Below, one piece after another: positions 11,144 to 20,400 of a stretch of DNA of 64,000 nt. Both the position numbers and the translations under genes were made by a program. The stretch spans positions 186,001 to 250,000 of the forward strand of contig NZ_CAJGYV010000001.1 of the NCBI RefSeq assembly GCF_904846055.1. The letters run 5' to 3'. The notes below the pieces were generated by a model. The model did no database searches. It saw only the letters and a program-made list of their open reading frames with translations, and had not been told where the DNA came from. The stretch's first letter is position 1. Every line of letters starts with the position of its first letter. The stretch is from Psychrobacter ciconiae (lineage in GTDB: Bacteria > Pseudomonadota > Gammaproteobacteria > Pseudomonadales > Moraxellaceae).

Positions 11144-12088
11144 TTACACTTGGTGGTATTGCTTCAGGACTTGGGCGGCAATCGATACCGCCACCGCCAT
11201 CGGCTCTTTGCCGCCAATAGCAATGCCAATCGGCATGGTCAGCGCGCTGATGTTATTTTTACTATAGCCGCGAGCCAGCAGCCGATCGTAAAAGCGCTTG
11301 GACTTGGTCGCCGAACCAATGCAGCCAATATAAGGGGCAGCTTTGTCAGAATTTGCCGCGATTTCATCAATTGCTGTACGAATCAGTTCAAAATCAAGGC
11401 TATGGTCATGGGTCATCACCAAAATAAACTGCTGACGGCTTGGCGATTCATCCTTGACCAAATCACTTTTTGCCAAAGCATTTTGAACAAACGGCTTAAT
11501 AAAATCAATGGGTTCCTCTGCCACATGCGCTCGGATGTGGTCAGGCAAGTTATCGCTTGGCGCATCCTTGCTTGCGCTGATAAACGGCGCAAACATTTCA
11601 GGACGGCTATCGACCCAATCGACTTGACATGGCAGCTCTGCCAAAATTTTCATCAATGCGGTTGCTACATGACCTGCCCCAAATACCAAAAGCGATAACG
11701 GCGGAGTGAGGTTAAAGCACTCAAACATCACTGTCACGCTGCCGCCGCAGCACTGAGCAAGCTTTGCCCCAAGCGGATAATGCTTGGTAACAACCGAGTC
11801 GCGGCGGGCAGCTTGCGCTTTTTGGGAGCGCAGTTTTGGTGCAGGCTTGTCATCGATTGCCTCGCCTGCCAACAGCTTTTGCGCCGTTGCTATCACGTCA
11901 TGCTCAAGACCACCGCCGCCAAGCGTGTCAAAAGCGGCGTCATTGGTGATGACCATTTTAGCTTGCAATGCCCTTGGCGCGGACCCCGTTATGCTAACGA
12001 TGGTTGCCAAAACGTGCGCAGTTCCTGATTTTTGGCAGCGGGCTAACGCCTCAATCCAGCGCTCAGGGGCGCGATTAATCAGCTTCAC
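11144..12088 (-). CDS. xdhC: Xanthine dehydrogenase accessory protein XdhC
   Basis: XdhC binds molybdenum cofactor, promotes its sulfuration and loads it into the XdhB subunit. It is not part of the final enzyme. Typical features are GSAPRALQAKMVI near the N-terminus, the CCGGSVTVMFE segment, a Rossmann-like domain (VFGAGHVATALM) and the C-terminal PIGIAIGGKEPMAVAVSI motif. The open frame extends upstream to 12238, but the first 50 residues overlap xdhB and are unlike the family. I therefore place the start at the GTG at 12086-12088, giving 314 residues and a 14-base overlap with xdhB. The operon and the overlap support coupled expression. Confidence 0.9.
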   Translation of the reverse strand: MKLINRAPERWIEALARCQKSGTAHVLATIVSITGSAPRALQAKMVITNDAAFDTLGGGGLEHDVIATAQKLLAGEAIDDKPAPKLRSQKAQAARRDSVVTKHYPLGAKLAQCCGGSVTVMFECFNLTPPLSLLVFGAGHVATALMKILAELPCQVDWVDSRPEMFAPFISASKDAPSDNLPDHIRAHVAEEPIDFIKPFVQNALAKSDLVKDESPSRQQFILVMTHDHSLDFELIRTAIDEIAANSDKAAPYIGCIGSATKSKRFYDRLLARGYSKNNISALTMPIGIAIGGKEPMAVAVSIAAQVLKQYHQV

Positions 12089-14666
12089 TTTGAGCCGGCC
12101 CCCGCGCTCCGGCGACGTTGGGATGTTTTGCTTCCTTAGGCTCATCATCAAAGAGACGTCCTTCAACCTCAGGCGGCATCTCATCACTGGCATGATCCAC
12201 GTCTTGCGGCACGACCTTGTCGTTATTGACCTCATCATTAGTCGCTTTGTCGCCGTCTTCCTCGCTTTTTAGACTTGCAATCGCCGCTTTATTTTCTGGC
12301 TGATTGATATCCCAAGTCTCGCCTTGCAAGCGCATGACCGCTTTGAGCACCGCCTCAGGCGTTGCCGGCATGGTCAAATCTGGGTTTTGTTTGTAATCCA
12401 CCAAACTTGCTACCGCATTGTTAATCGCGCACCAAACGCTCGCAGCCAGCATAAACGGCGGCTCGCCCACGGCTTTTGAATTGTAAATGGTTTGCTCTTC
12501 GTTTTTACGGTCAAAGAGTTTAACTTGCCACTGTTTTGGTAAATCATGCGCCGTTGGGATTTTATAATTGGCAGGGCTGTTTGATGCCAAGTTGCCTTTA
12601 TTATCCCAAGTCAGCTCCTCGGTGGTCAGCCAGCCCATGCCTTGAACAAAGCCGCCCTCAATTTGACCAATGTCAATGGCAGGGTTAATCGATTGACCCA
12701 CATCATGAAGCACATCAGCGCGAACGACTTTATATTCACCCGTTAATGTGTCAATCTCAACTTCTGAGCACGATGCGCCAAGGGCAAAGTAAAAAAACGG
12801 TCGCCCCCAAGCTTTCGAGCGGTCATAAAAAATCTTTGGCGTTTTATAAAATCCAGTTGAGGACAAGCTCACGCGGTGCTCATACGCCATTCGGATAAAG
12901 GCGGCAAAGCTCAGCTCTTTTTTATCGCCGATGATAACGTGGTTGTTTTTAAAAACGATGGCATCTTCACTCACTTCAAAATGCGCGGCGGCAAATTCAA
13001 CCAATCTTGATTTAATCGTCAAACAGGCATTTTGCGCCGCTTTACCGTTAATGTCCGTTCCTGATGACGCCGCCGTTGGTGAGGTGTTTGGAACTTTATC
13101 GGTTCGGGTGGCGGAGACTTTTACCGTGTCCAAATCAACGGCAAATTCATTGGCAACGACTTGGGCAATTTTGATAAATAGCCCTTGCCCCATTTCGGTG
13201 CCGCCGTGGTTTAAATGAATACTGCCATCGGTATAAATGTGAACGAGCGCGCCGGCTTGGTTGAGCGTTTGAATGGTAAAAGAAATCCCAAATTTTACCG
13301 GCGTCAGCGCAATACCGCGGCGCTTGTCCGTGCCGTCTTTTTTTGCTTGCTTGTTAAAGGCGATGATGTCATCGCGGCGTTTTTTGTAGTCACAATCTTT
13401 TGCCAAATTATCCATCAAAACCGCCAAATCAAAATGCTCAATTGGCTGACCGTAATGGGTCGATTGACCATTTTGATATAAGTTATCAAGGCGAACTTGC
13501 AGCGGGTCTTTGCCCAAAGTATAGGCAATATGATCCATCATATATTCAGCAGTGAGCAAACCTTGAGGTCCGCCAAAGCCGCGATAGGCAGTGTTCGACA
13601 CGGTATGAGTTTTGCAGCGATGCCCTGCAATGTGAGCGTCGGGATAATAATAAGCGTTGTCACAGTGGAACATCGCGCGGTCAACAATGGCGTCCGACAA
13701 ATCGGGTGAATAACCACAAAGTCCTGCCAACTGCATGTCAACACCAACTATTTTACCGTTATTATCAACGCCGACGTCATAACGGTTTAAAAACTCGTGG
13801 CGCTTTCCGGTGACGACCATGTCATCTTGGCGGTCAAGGCGCATACTGACCGGCAAGTTATGGCGCTTGGCAACGACGCCGCAAAGGCACGCCCAAGCTG
13901 CTGCTTGCGTCTCTTTTCCGCCAAAGCCGCCGCCCATGCGCCGAACGATGGCATTAACGGCGTGAAATGGCAAATCGACCACTTCGGCAACGAGCTGCTG
14001 AACTTCGCTTGGGTGCTGCGATGAGGTGTAAACTTCTAAGCCACCGTCATCACAAGGCACAACATAAGCCACTTGACCTTCAAGGTAAAAGTGCTCTTGA
14101 CCCAGCATATGAATGTGACCTTTGATGCGCTTATCTGCTTTTTCAAGCGCCGCTTCGGCATCGCCGCGTTTCATAAAATGGCTTGGTCGCACAAATAGCG
14201 ACTGTTCCAAAGCGTCCTCAACGGTTAATACGGCAGGAAGCGGCTCATAGTCGACTTGGGCTTTTAGCACCGCTTTTTTGGCAGCGCGGTGCGAAGTTGC
14301 CACGACCAAAAATAGCGTTTGCCCAACGTATTCGGTAATCTCATCAACCATTAACGGGTCGCCATCAAATACAGGACCAATATCAGTTTTGGCAGGCAAA
14401 TCTTTAAAAGTTAACACGTCAATGACGCCGTCAGCCGCACGAACCGCATCGAGGTTCATCTTCGTGACGCGAGCGTGAGCATGGCTACTTTTACCAACGG
14501 CTAAATGCAAAGTGCTTTCCGGCTTTAGCATGTCGTCCACGTAAGTTGCCGTTCCCATCACGTGGCTGATGGCGCTGTCATGTTTGACCGAGGTGCCGAT
14601 TTTGTGTTTTGGCGGGCGAACTCGGCGGATACTGTAACTGTCAAAAAGGCTAGAATGATGGCTCAT
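12075..14666 (-). CDS. xdhB: Xanthine dehydrogenase, molybdopterin-binding subunit
   Basis: The large catalytic subunit oxidises hypoxanthine and xanthine to urate at the molybdenum centre. Family motifs are in order: MGGGFGGKE and AYRGFGGPQG around the cofactor and substrate site, GTEMGQGL, and GEPPFMLAASV with the catalytic glutamate region (E in VGEPP is not the nucleophilic base, which lies further on). At 863 residues it is about 70-80 longer than the usual ~780. The excess is an acidic, low-complexity C-terminal tail rich in Asp/Glu after the IASLKSEEDG segment. The tail overlaps the start of xdhC. The gene lies 86 bases after xdhA. Confidence 0.95.
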   Translation of the reverse strand: MSHHSSLFDSYSIRRVRPPKHKIGTSVKHDSAISHVMGTATYVDDMLKPESTLHLAVGKSSHAHARVTKMNLDAVRAADGVIDVLTFKDLPAKTDIGPVFDGDPLMVDEITEYVGQTLFLVVATSHRAAKKAVLKAQVDYEPLPAVLTVEDALEQSLFVRPSHFMKRGDAEAALEKADKRIKGHIHMLGQEHFYLEGQVAYVVPCDDGGLEVYTSSQHPSEVQQLVAEVVDLPFHAVNAIVRRMGGGFGGKETQAAAWACLCGVVAKRHNLPVSMRLDRQDDMVVTGKRHEFLNRYDVGVDNNGKIVGVDMQLAGLCGYSPDLSDAIVDRAMFHCDNAYYYPDAHIAGHRCKTHTVSNTAYRGFGGPQGLLTAEYMMDHIAYTLGKDPLQVRLDNLYQNGQSTHYGQPIEHFDLAVLMDNLAKDCDYKKRRDDIIAFNKQAKKDGTDKRRGIALTPVKFGISFTIQTLNQAGALVHIYTDGSIHLNHGGTEMGQGLFIKIAQVVANEFAVDLDTVKVSATRTDKVPNTSPTAASSGTDINGKAAQNACLTIKSRLVEFAAAHFEVSEDAIVFKNNHVIIGDKKELSFAAFIRMAYEHRVSLSSTGFYKTPKIFYDRSKAWGRPFFYFALGASCSEVEIDTLTGEYKVVRADVLHDVGQSINPAIDIGQIEGGFVQGMGWLTTEELTWDNKGNLASNSPANYKIPTAHDLPKQWQVKLFDRKNEEQTIYNSKAVGEPPFMLAASVWCAINNAVASLVDYKQNPDLTMPATPEAVLKAVMRLQGETWDINQPENKAAIASLKSEEDGDKATNDEVNNDKVVPQDVDHASDEMPPEVEGRLFDDEPKEAKHPNVAGARGPAQSEAD

Positions 14667-14752
14667 AATGATTCTCTTTTTATAATAGGTTTAAATCATA
14701 TAGGTTAAAAGTTAAATCTAAGTCGCGCTCTTGCTGTGAAAAGCACGACCTT

Positions 14753-16309
14753 TTAAGCCGAAATGGGTTGCTTTTTTGCCAAAAGCTCTTTGCCGCATTT
14801 GATTAATAAACGCTTGGTGACATTTAAGCGGTACTCACGGCTCGCGCGAACGTCGGTCATTGGCGTGACATCATTGGATAAGGCTTCGGCTGCTGCTTGG
14901 AAGCTGGCAAGATTAAGCGGTTGACCTTTGAGCGCGTTTTGGCTGTTTTTAGCAAGTAAAGGAATCGCTGCCATACCACCAAGACCGATGTTTGCCGTTT
15001 CAATGGTATCGCCGTCCTCCGATAGCCCAAGTTTTACCGCCACCAAACACGCTGAAATGTCATCTTCATAGCGCTTGCTGATTTTATGAATGAATAAATG
15101 CTCGCGGTCATTCATTAAGGGGATTTGAACGCCAACCACGTAAGCACCCGCGCAAAGCTTGGTCTTTTTATAGTCTAAGAAAAACTCCGATAACGGCATG
15201 GTTTCATCGCGAACGCCGCCATCGTTATTATTTTTATCACTACTGCCATCACAGTAACGCAGCTGAATTTGAGCATCAAGCGCCAGTAACACCGGCGGCA
15301 AATCACCAATGGGCGAGGCGTTAGCGATGTTGCCGCCAATCGTTCCCATATTGCGAATTTGCGGGGAAGCAATGCGCTCAAACAGCGCCGCAAACTCAGG
15401 GAAATGCGGCGCTAATACTGGCAGCATAGCTTTATAGCTCATGCCAGCGCCAAGTGTTAGCATTTTTTTGCCTTCCTTTTCATCAACTGACCACGATTTA
15501 AGCGCCTCAATCCCTGCAAGCTGAACGATAACCTCATGGTCAACCAAGCGCTGAGTGATGGTCAATCCCAAATCCGTTCCGCCTGCCCAAATGGTAGCTT
15601 GCGGATAGCGGCTTAAAATTTGATTTAACTCCTCAATTGAGGTTGGCGCAAATAGCTTTTTTGAGCCTTGAGTAAGCTTAGGCTCATCGTTTGCATTTTG
15701 GTCTTTTTCTTGGCAACGGTTACTTGCCGCCATCGCATCAATAGCAAGTCCAAGCGCCTTTGTGCCTTGTTGCGACGCGCTTTGAGCGTTGCCAATCTCA
15801 GTCATGGCAAGCCCTGCCTCAATAATCGGTCGATAGCCGGTGCAGCGGCAAAGGTTTCCAGAAATGGCAGCGACAATGTCCTCATAGCTTAAATCGCCGC
15901 TTGCATTGTTACGGTGGTTCTCATAAACGCTTGCCAGTGACATCACAAACCCCGGCGTACAAAAGCCGCACTGCGAGCCGTGACACTCAACCATCGCTTG
16001 CTGCGCCGGATGCAACTGGGCGCGGTCGGGATGGTGGTCAGGGTTGTCCGCCAAATACGAGGCGGTCATAATGTGGTGACCATCCAGCAAGCTCAGCAGC
16101 GTAATACACGAGTTAAAGGTAAAAAACGGCGCACTTTCATCATTGCTTAAGCGCTGAGCCATCACCGTACAAGCGCCGCAGTCGCCACTACCGCAGCCTT
16201 CTTTGGTGTCCGTTTGTCGCGCCATCAATCGCAAATAGTCAAGCACCGTCGTATTTGGATTAAGCAACGTTTCTTCAATATATTTTCCGTTTAAATAAAA
16301 TCTAATCAT
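14753..16309 (-). CDS. xdhA: Xanthine dehydrogenase, FeS/FAD subunit
   Basis: The small subunit carries electrons from the molybdenum site through two [2Fe-2S] clusters to FAD and NAD+. The plant-type ferredoxin cluster uses C39, C44, C47 and C68. The second cluster uses C114, C117, C154 and C156 (CGFC and CRC). The FAD domain begins near residue 215, with AGGTDLGL and the IGGNIANASPIGD motif. The 518-residue length is normal for the split bacterial enzyme. It is the first gene of the purine operon and follows a structured leader with an intrinsic terminator. The ribosome-binding site before the ATG is weak. Confidence 0.95.
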   Translation of the reverse strand: MIRFYLNGKYIEETLLNPNTTVLDYLRLMARQTDTKEGCGSGDCGACTVMAQRLSNDESAPFFTFNSCITLLSLLDGHHIMTASYLADNPDHHPDRAQLHPAQQAMVECHGSQCGFCTPGFVMSLASVYENHRNNASGDLSYEDIVAAISGNLCRCTGYRPIIEAGLAMTEIGNAQSASQQGTKALGLAIDAMAASNRCQEKDQNANDEPKLTQGSKKLFAPTSIEELNQILSRYPQATIWAGGTDLGLTITQRLVDHEVIVQLAGIEALKSWSVDEKEGKKMLTLGAGMSYKAMLPVLAPHFPEFAALFERIASPQIRNMGTIGGNIANASPIGDLPPVLLALDAQIQLRYCDGSSDKNNNDGGVRDETMPLSEFFLDYKKTKLCAGAYVVGVQIPLMNDREHLFIHKISKRYEDDISACLVAVKLGLSEDGDTIETANIGLGGMAAIPLLAKNSQNALKGQPLNLASFQAAAEALSNDVTPMTDVRASREYRLNVTKRLLIKCGKELLAKKQPISA

Positions 16310-16350
16310 GGCAAGTCTCGGCTGGTTTTAATGTTTAATTAAGGGGATTT

Positions 16351-16398
16351 AAAAACGCAAAAACCCCTGAGCAGCTAAAATATTAGCGCTCATAGGGG
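16351..16398 (-). terminator. Intrinsic terminator in the xdhA leader (attenuator)
   Basis: Read on the minus strand, CCCCT, AT bulge, GAGC, GCTAA, loop TATT, TTAGC, GCTC and AGGGG form one long hairpin (16364-16398). It is followed at once by TTTTTGCGTTTTTT (16351-16363). It lies only about 42 bases before the xdhA start and points towards the gene. A terminator there would switch the whole operon off unless its folding is prevented. Confidence 0.8.
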
Positions 16399-16423
16399 CG
16401 TCAAATAACGGGGCTAAGCGCTA
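16384..16423 (-). promoter_or_regulatory. Candidate purine (xanthine-type) riboswitch aptamer / antiterminator
   Basis: On the minus strand TAGCGCT (16417-16423) can pair with AGCGCTA (16384-16390). This encloses a symmetric internal loop with GCCCC on one side and GCCCCTATG on the other, and a small CGT/ACG stem. The downstream arm of this stem is part of the 5' arm of the leader terminator, so the two folds exclude each other. Stabilising the upstream fold would allow read-through. Xanthine-I (NMT1) riboswitches are known to precede xanthine-metabolism genes in proteobacteria. I could not check the consensus from memory, so the class is a proposal. Confidence 0.45.
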
Positions 16424-16567
16424 TAACCATGCTCCATGGCGGCATATCAACTTCCTTATCTTTTGGCAATTGCCAATCATCATCCTTGATTAGCGCTTGA
16501 TATGATTAATGATTTGTTGTTTTTGTCCTACTTTTGATGCTTCGATCATTTATTCCTTTATCAATAA

Positions 16568-16611
16568 ATTACAACCATTATTGTAATCTACTAAAAAACA
16601 ACCTTCGTTGT
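16568..16611 (-). promoter_or_regulatory. Twin palindromic operator sites upstream of the xdh leader
   Basis: ATTACAA-N6-TTGTAAT at 16568-16587 is a perfect palindrome with 7-bp arms. A related palindrome, ACAAC-CTTC-GTTGT, lies at 16598-16611. Both share the half-site ACAA. They lie about 260-300 bases before xdhA, close to where its promoter should be, and could bind a dimeric repressor. No regulator gene is adjacent. Confidence 0.4.
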
Positions 16612-16703
16612 AAAAAAATAGCTGACTGCTTAGTCAAATTCTATCATAAGCTTATTCTATTTATTCGTTAATAAGTTTTTAAATTATCGCCATGCTAAAG
16701 TGC

Positions 16704-17414
16704 CTAAAGTGACTCGGCAGCAAGCTCAAGCAGGCTGGCATTTCCCCCAATGGCGGTGGTGTTGACCGTTTTTACCCGCTCGGTGACAAAGCGGTAAAGA
16801 TAATCGGTGGTGAGCATTGTTAGCCGCTCATTGTCATTGGTTATGGCAATCACCTGAACCAAAGCGCCGTCCAGTTTTGCCAAGTCAGCGCTTATCGCTA
16901 AAACCTCTTGAATATCGGCGCTAATGGCAACTTGCATCAAATCTGACTGCTGTAATAAATCATAGGTTTGGCTGTAGTTATCTAGCGTTAGTACAGCGTC
17001 TGGAACGCCTGCCGAATGCAATTCAGCAACAATCTGAGCACTGACCCCATCAAAGCTTGCGCCATTTCCCGCCGAACAATGAAAAACAACCTCATTCCCC
17101 GTAATCAGCGCGGCGATAAGCTGACCCAAAACGGCTAAAAAGTTCGCGTTCTCCCCTGCCATCACCAGTGTTTTGCCGCGACCGCGAACGTACCAGTCGT
17201 TGCTCTCACCTGTTGCGCCCGTTAACCGGCGAACGTCATCAAGGCTTTCAGAATTGGTAAAAATTTGATTGAGCAATTGCTCGGCTTTTTGTGAAAAGTT
17301 TTTATCATTTGCAAAAATTTTAACGATATCTGCCGCCGCGTTTTGTAAGATACTTCGGCGCTCAGCAGCCGTCATCAATCGCCAATTTTCAATTACTTTG
17401 TTGTTTGTTGTCAT
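16704..17414 (-). CDS. PutA C-terminal domain (ALDH-superfamily-like) as a separate protein
   Basis: The 236 residues resemble the C-terminal aldehyde-dehydrogenase-superfamily domain found at the end of long (type B) PutA proteins. That domain keeps an ALDH-like fold but no active site and covers the substrate tunnel. Segments such as GENANFLAVLGQLIAALITGNEVVFH parallel the ALDH cofactor region without catalytic Cys/Glu. The ATG lies two bases after the putA TAA. A perfect AGGAGG formed by the last putA codons lies 7-8 bases before it, so this is a genuine start and not a frameshift artefact. It is probably translated with PutA and docks onto it. Confidence 0.75.
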   Translation of the reverse strand: MTTNNKVIENWRLMTAAERRSILQNAAADIVKIFANDKNFSQKAEQLLNQIFTNSESLDDVRRLTGATGESNDWYVRGRGKTLVMAGENANFLAVLGQLIAALITGNEVVFHCSAGNGASFDGVSAQIVAELHSAGVPDAVLTLDNYSQTYDLLQQSDLMQVAISADIQEVLAISADLAKLDGALVQVIAITNDNERLTMLTTDYLYRFVTERVKTVNTTAIGGNASLLELAAESL

Positions 17415-17416
17415 TG

Positions 17417-20400
17417 TTACTCCTCCTCACCTAGCGCTGCCATTATTGGAACTGGCGTGAATTGGATCGTCATAAGCCGCGCCACATAAAGCGGCCCACC
17501 AGCTTTTGGACCCGTTCCTGACAGACCGCAGCCACCAAAGGGCTGCTCGCCGACCACCGCGCCGATTTGGTTACGATTAATATAGGTATTGCCCACTTTT
17601 GCGCGGCGCTCAACCGCATCTGCCGTTCGCTCAATTCGGCTATGAATACCAAGGGTCAGCCCAAATCCAGTCGCGTTAATCTCATCAATTAAGTCATCAA
17701 GCTTATCGACGCGGTAACGCAGCACATGCAAAACCGGTCCAAAATGCTCGCCGCCGATGGTTTTTATAGCGTCAACCTCAATGATTGTTGGCGCAACAAA
17801 CGTACCTTTTTCCGCTTCTTTTTCAGCAATTGCCGTTTGGAATAACACTTTGGCGGCAGGCGAATTTTTTAGCTGATCAATGTGGTCATTAAGGTTTTGC
17901 TTTGCGGTGGTGTCAATCAGGGGACCGACATCGGTTGCAGCAAGCTCAGGATTGCCGACCGAAAGCTGCGCCATAAAACCGGTTAATAAGTCGATGACCG
18001 TATCGGCAACATCCTCTTGAACACAAAGCATCCGGCACGCTGAGCAGCGCTGACCTGCCGACCCAAACGCCGACAGCGCCACGTCTTTGACGACTTGCTC
18101 CGGAAGCGCGGTTGAATCAACAATCATGGCATTTTGACCGCCGGTTTCGGCAATCAGTAGCGGTAAGGTACTACGCGCGCCTTGATATAAGCTCTGGTAT
18201 AAGCTTTGATTAATGGCTTTTGCGGTGTTGGTTGAGCCGGTAAAAATCACGCCGGAAATTTTACTTGATTTGGTCAATACGCTGCCAACTTCGCCGCCGC
18301 CGGTGATAAATTGCAGCGCCTCGGTAGTCACGCCAGCTTGATACATCAGCTTAACCGCAAAATGGGCGATCAAGCTTGTTTGCTCAGCAGGTTTTGCCAC
18401 CACCGTATTTCCGGCAACTAAAGCGGCTACGATTTGACCGGTAAAAATGGCTAATGGGAAATTCCAAGGGCTGATACAAATGACCGTCCCGCGAGCTTTA
18501 AATGTGCCGCGCTGCAAATTGCCCTCAAAGTCAATGACTGTTGGCGGCTCATTGTGCAAGCGCTCGGCTTCATTGGCATAATAACGGCAAAAATCGACCG
18601 CTTCTTTAATCTCATCAATGCTGTCTTGAATGGTTTTTCCCGCCTCTCTTTGACAAAGCGCCATCAATTCAGCAAAATTTGCTTCATATAAATCAGCAAT
18701 TTTTCGCAGGATTTCCGCTCGTGTATTGACCATGACCGCTTGCCAAGCTTCTTGCGCGGTAATGGCATTGGCAACCGCTTGCTGAGCAAGGTTGGCATCA
18801 CCATTGATGACTTCGCCAACTTTGATGCCATGATTCCAAGGTGCAAAAACATCCCTTTTCTTTAATACTGATTTGCTTAACGCCACTTCTGTTATCGTAT
18901 CACCGCTGATTATCGGCGCGGCACGCCAGTATTTTTCAACGTCAGTGATTGCCGATTTTAACGGCTGCCACTGCGAGTCAACAAAAATATTAACCCCAAA
19001 GCTTGCCGTTCGGTCGCCATAAATATCTAAGGGCAGCGGAATATTTGGGTTGGCAAGAGTGGCAAACAAGGTAAGTTGGTCGTAAGGGTGGCAGGTGAGC
19101 TTTTCAATAGGAAATGACTTGTCCAGCAGCTGATGGACAAAGGAGCTGTTCGCGCCATTTTCAAGCAGCCGGCGAACCAAATACGGCAGCAAATCTTTAT
19201 GAGCGCCAACGGGGGCATAAATACGCACCGGAATGCGGTAGTCTTTTAAAATATGGTCGTAAAGTGCATCGCCCATGCCATGAAGCCTTTGCAATTCATA
19301 GTCTTGATGCGTGCTCATGGTCATGATGGCAGCAAGCGTTTGCGCATTATGGCTGGCAAACTGCGGCCAAATCAGCCCGCGGTTTTGTGGACTTAATAAA
19401 TAACGCGCACAAGCCAAATAGGCAGTATCCGTGCCCTCTTTTCGTGTCCAAACTGGATATCCTGCCAGCCCTTTTTGTTGAGCCAATTTGATTTCAAAAT
19501 CCCAATACGCGCCTTTAACTAAGCGAACCGGAATACGGTCGCCAATCTCCGCTGCCAAAGCGCTAAGCCAAGCAAGCACCGCAAGGGCGCGCTTTGAATA
19601 GCCCTGAACCACAATGCCAAGACCATCCCAGCCCAGCGTCATTGGGTCGCGGTAAAGTGACTCAAAAAGTTTGAGCGAAATCTCAAGCCGGTCGGCTTCT
19701 TCAGCATCGATGCTGATATCCACGTCAAGACCACGCGCCGCTTCAATGAGCAACAAACAGCGCTGCCGAAGCAATCCCATAACTTCAGCCTCGTGGGTTG
19801 CCTCATAGCGCGGGTGCAGCGCGGACAGTTTTATCGACACCGAGGGCTTAGGGATTCCGGCTTTGACCGTGATTTGCGCCGCTTGATTAATGGCGTTTAA
19901 ATAATCATTAAAATATTTTTCAGCATCGTTATCGGTGACTGCCGCCTCGCCAAGCATATCAAACGAGTAGGTATAGCCTTTATCGCGGTAGCTTTGGCTG
20001 TTTGATAACGCCGCAACCATCGTTTCTGCCAAAACAAACTGCTGACCCATAATTTGCATGGCTTGCTGCATGGCGCGGCGGATGACCGGCTCACCCATTT
20101 TTTTGGTCATTTTATCCAAAAAGCTACTGGCAGTTGTTTTTGGGTCGATGCAGACCACATGACCGGTCAACACCATGCCCCACGTCGAGGCGTTGACCAG
20201 TAACGTATTGTCATTTTTTAAATGCGTTTTCCAGTCGGCAACGCTCGTTTTATCGGCGATTAGCTTATCTGCCGTGGCATGGTCGGGCACGCGAATGAGC
20301 GCTTCAGCAAGGCTCATCAGCAAAATGCCCTCTTGGGTATCAAGACTATATTCAAGCAGTAATGAGTCCACCATTTTGATGGCTTTGGCGTCATTACGGA

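Noticed and set aside
12089..12238. Extended N-terminus of XdhC
   Set aside because: The extra 50 residues are the xdhB tail read in another frame and do not fit the XdhC family.
17412..17419. Apparent frameshift splitting putA
   Set aside because: The stop and the next ATG are two bases apart and a perfect AGGAGG lies before the ATG, so two real coupled genes are more likely than a sequencing error.
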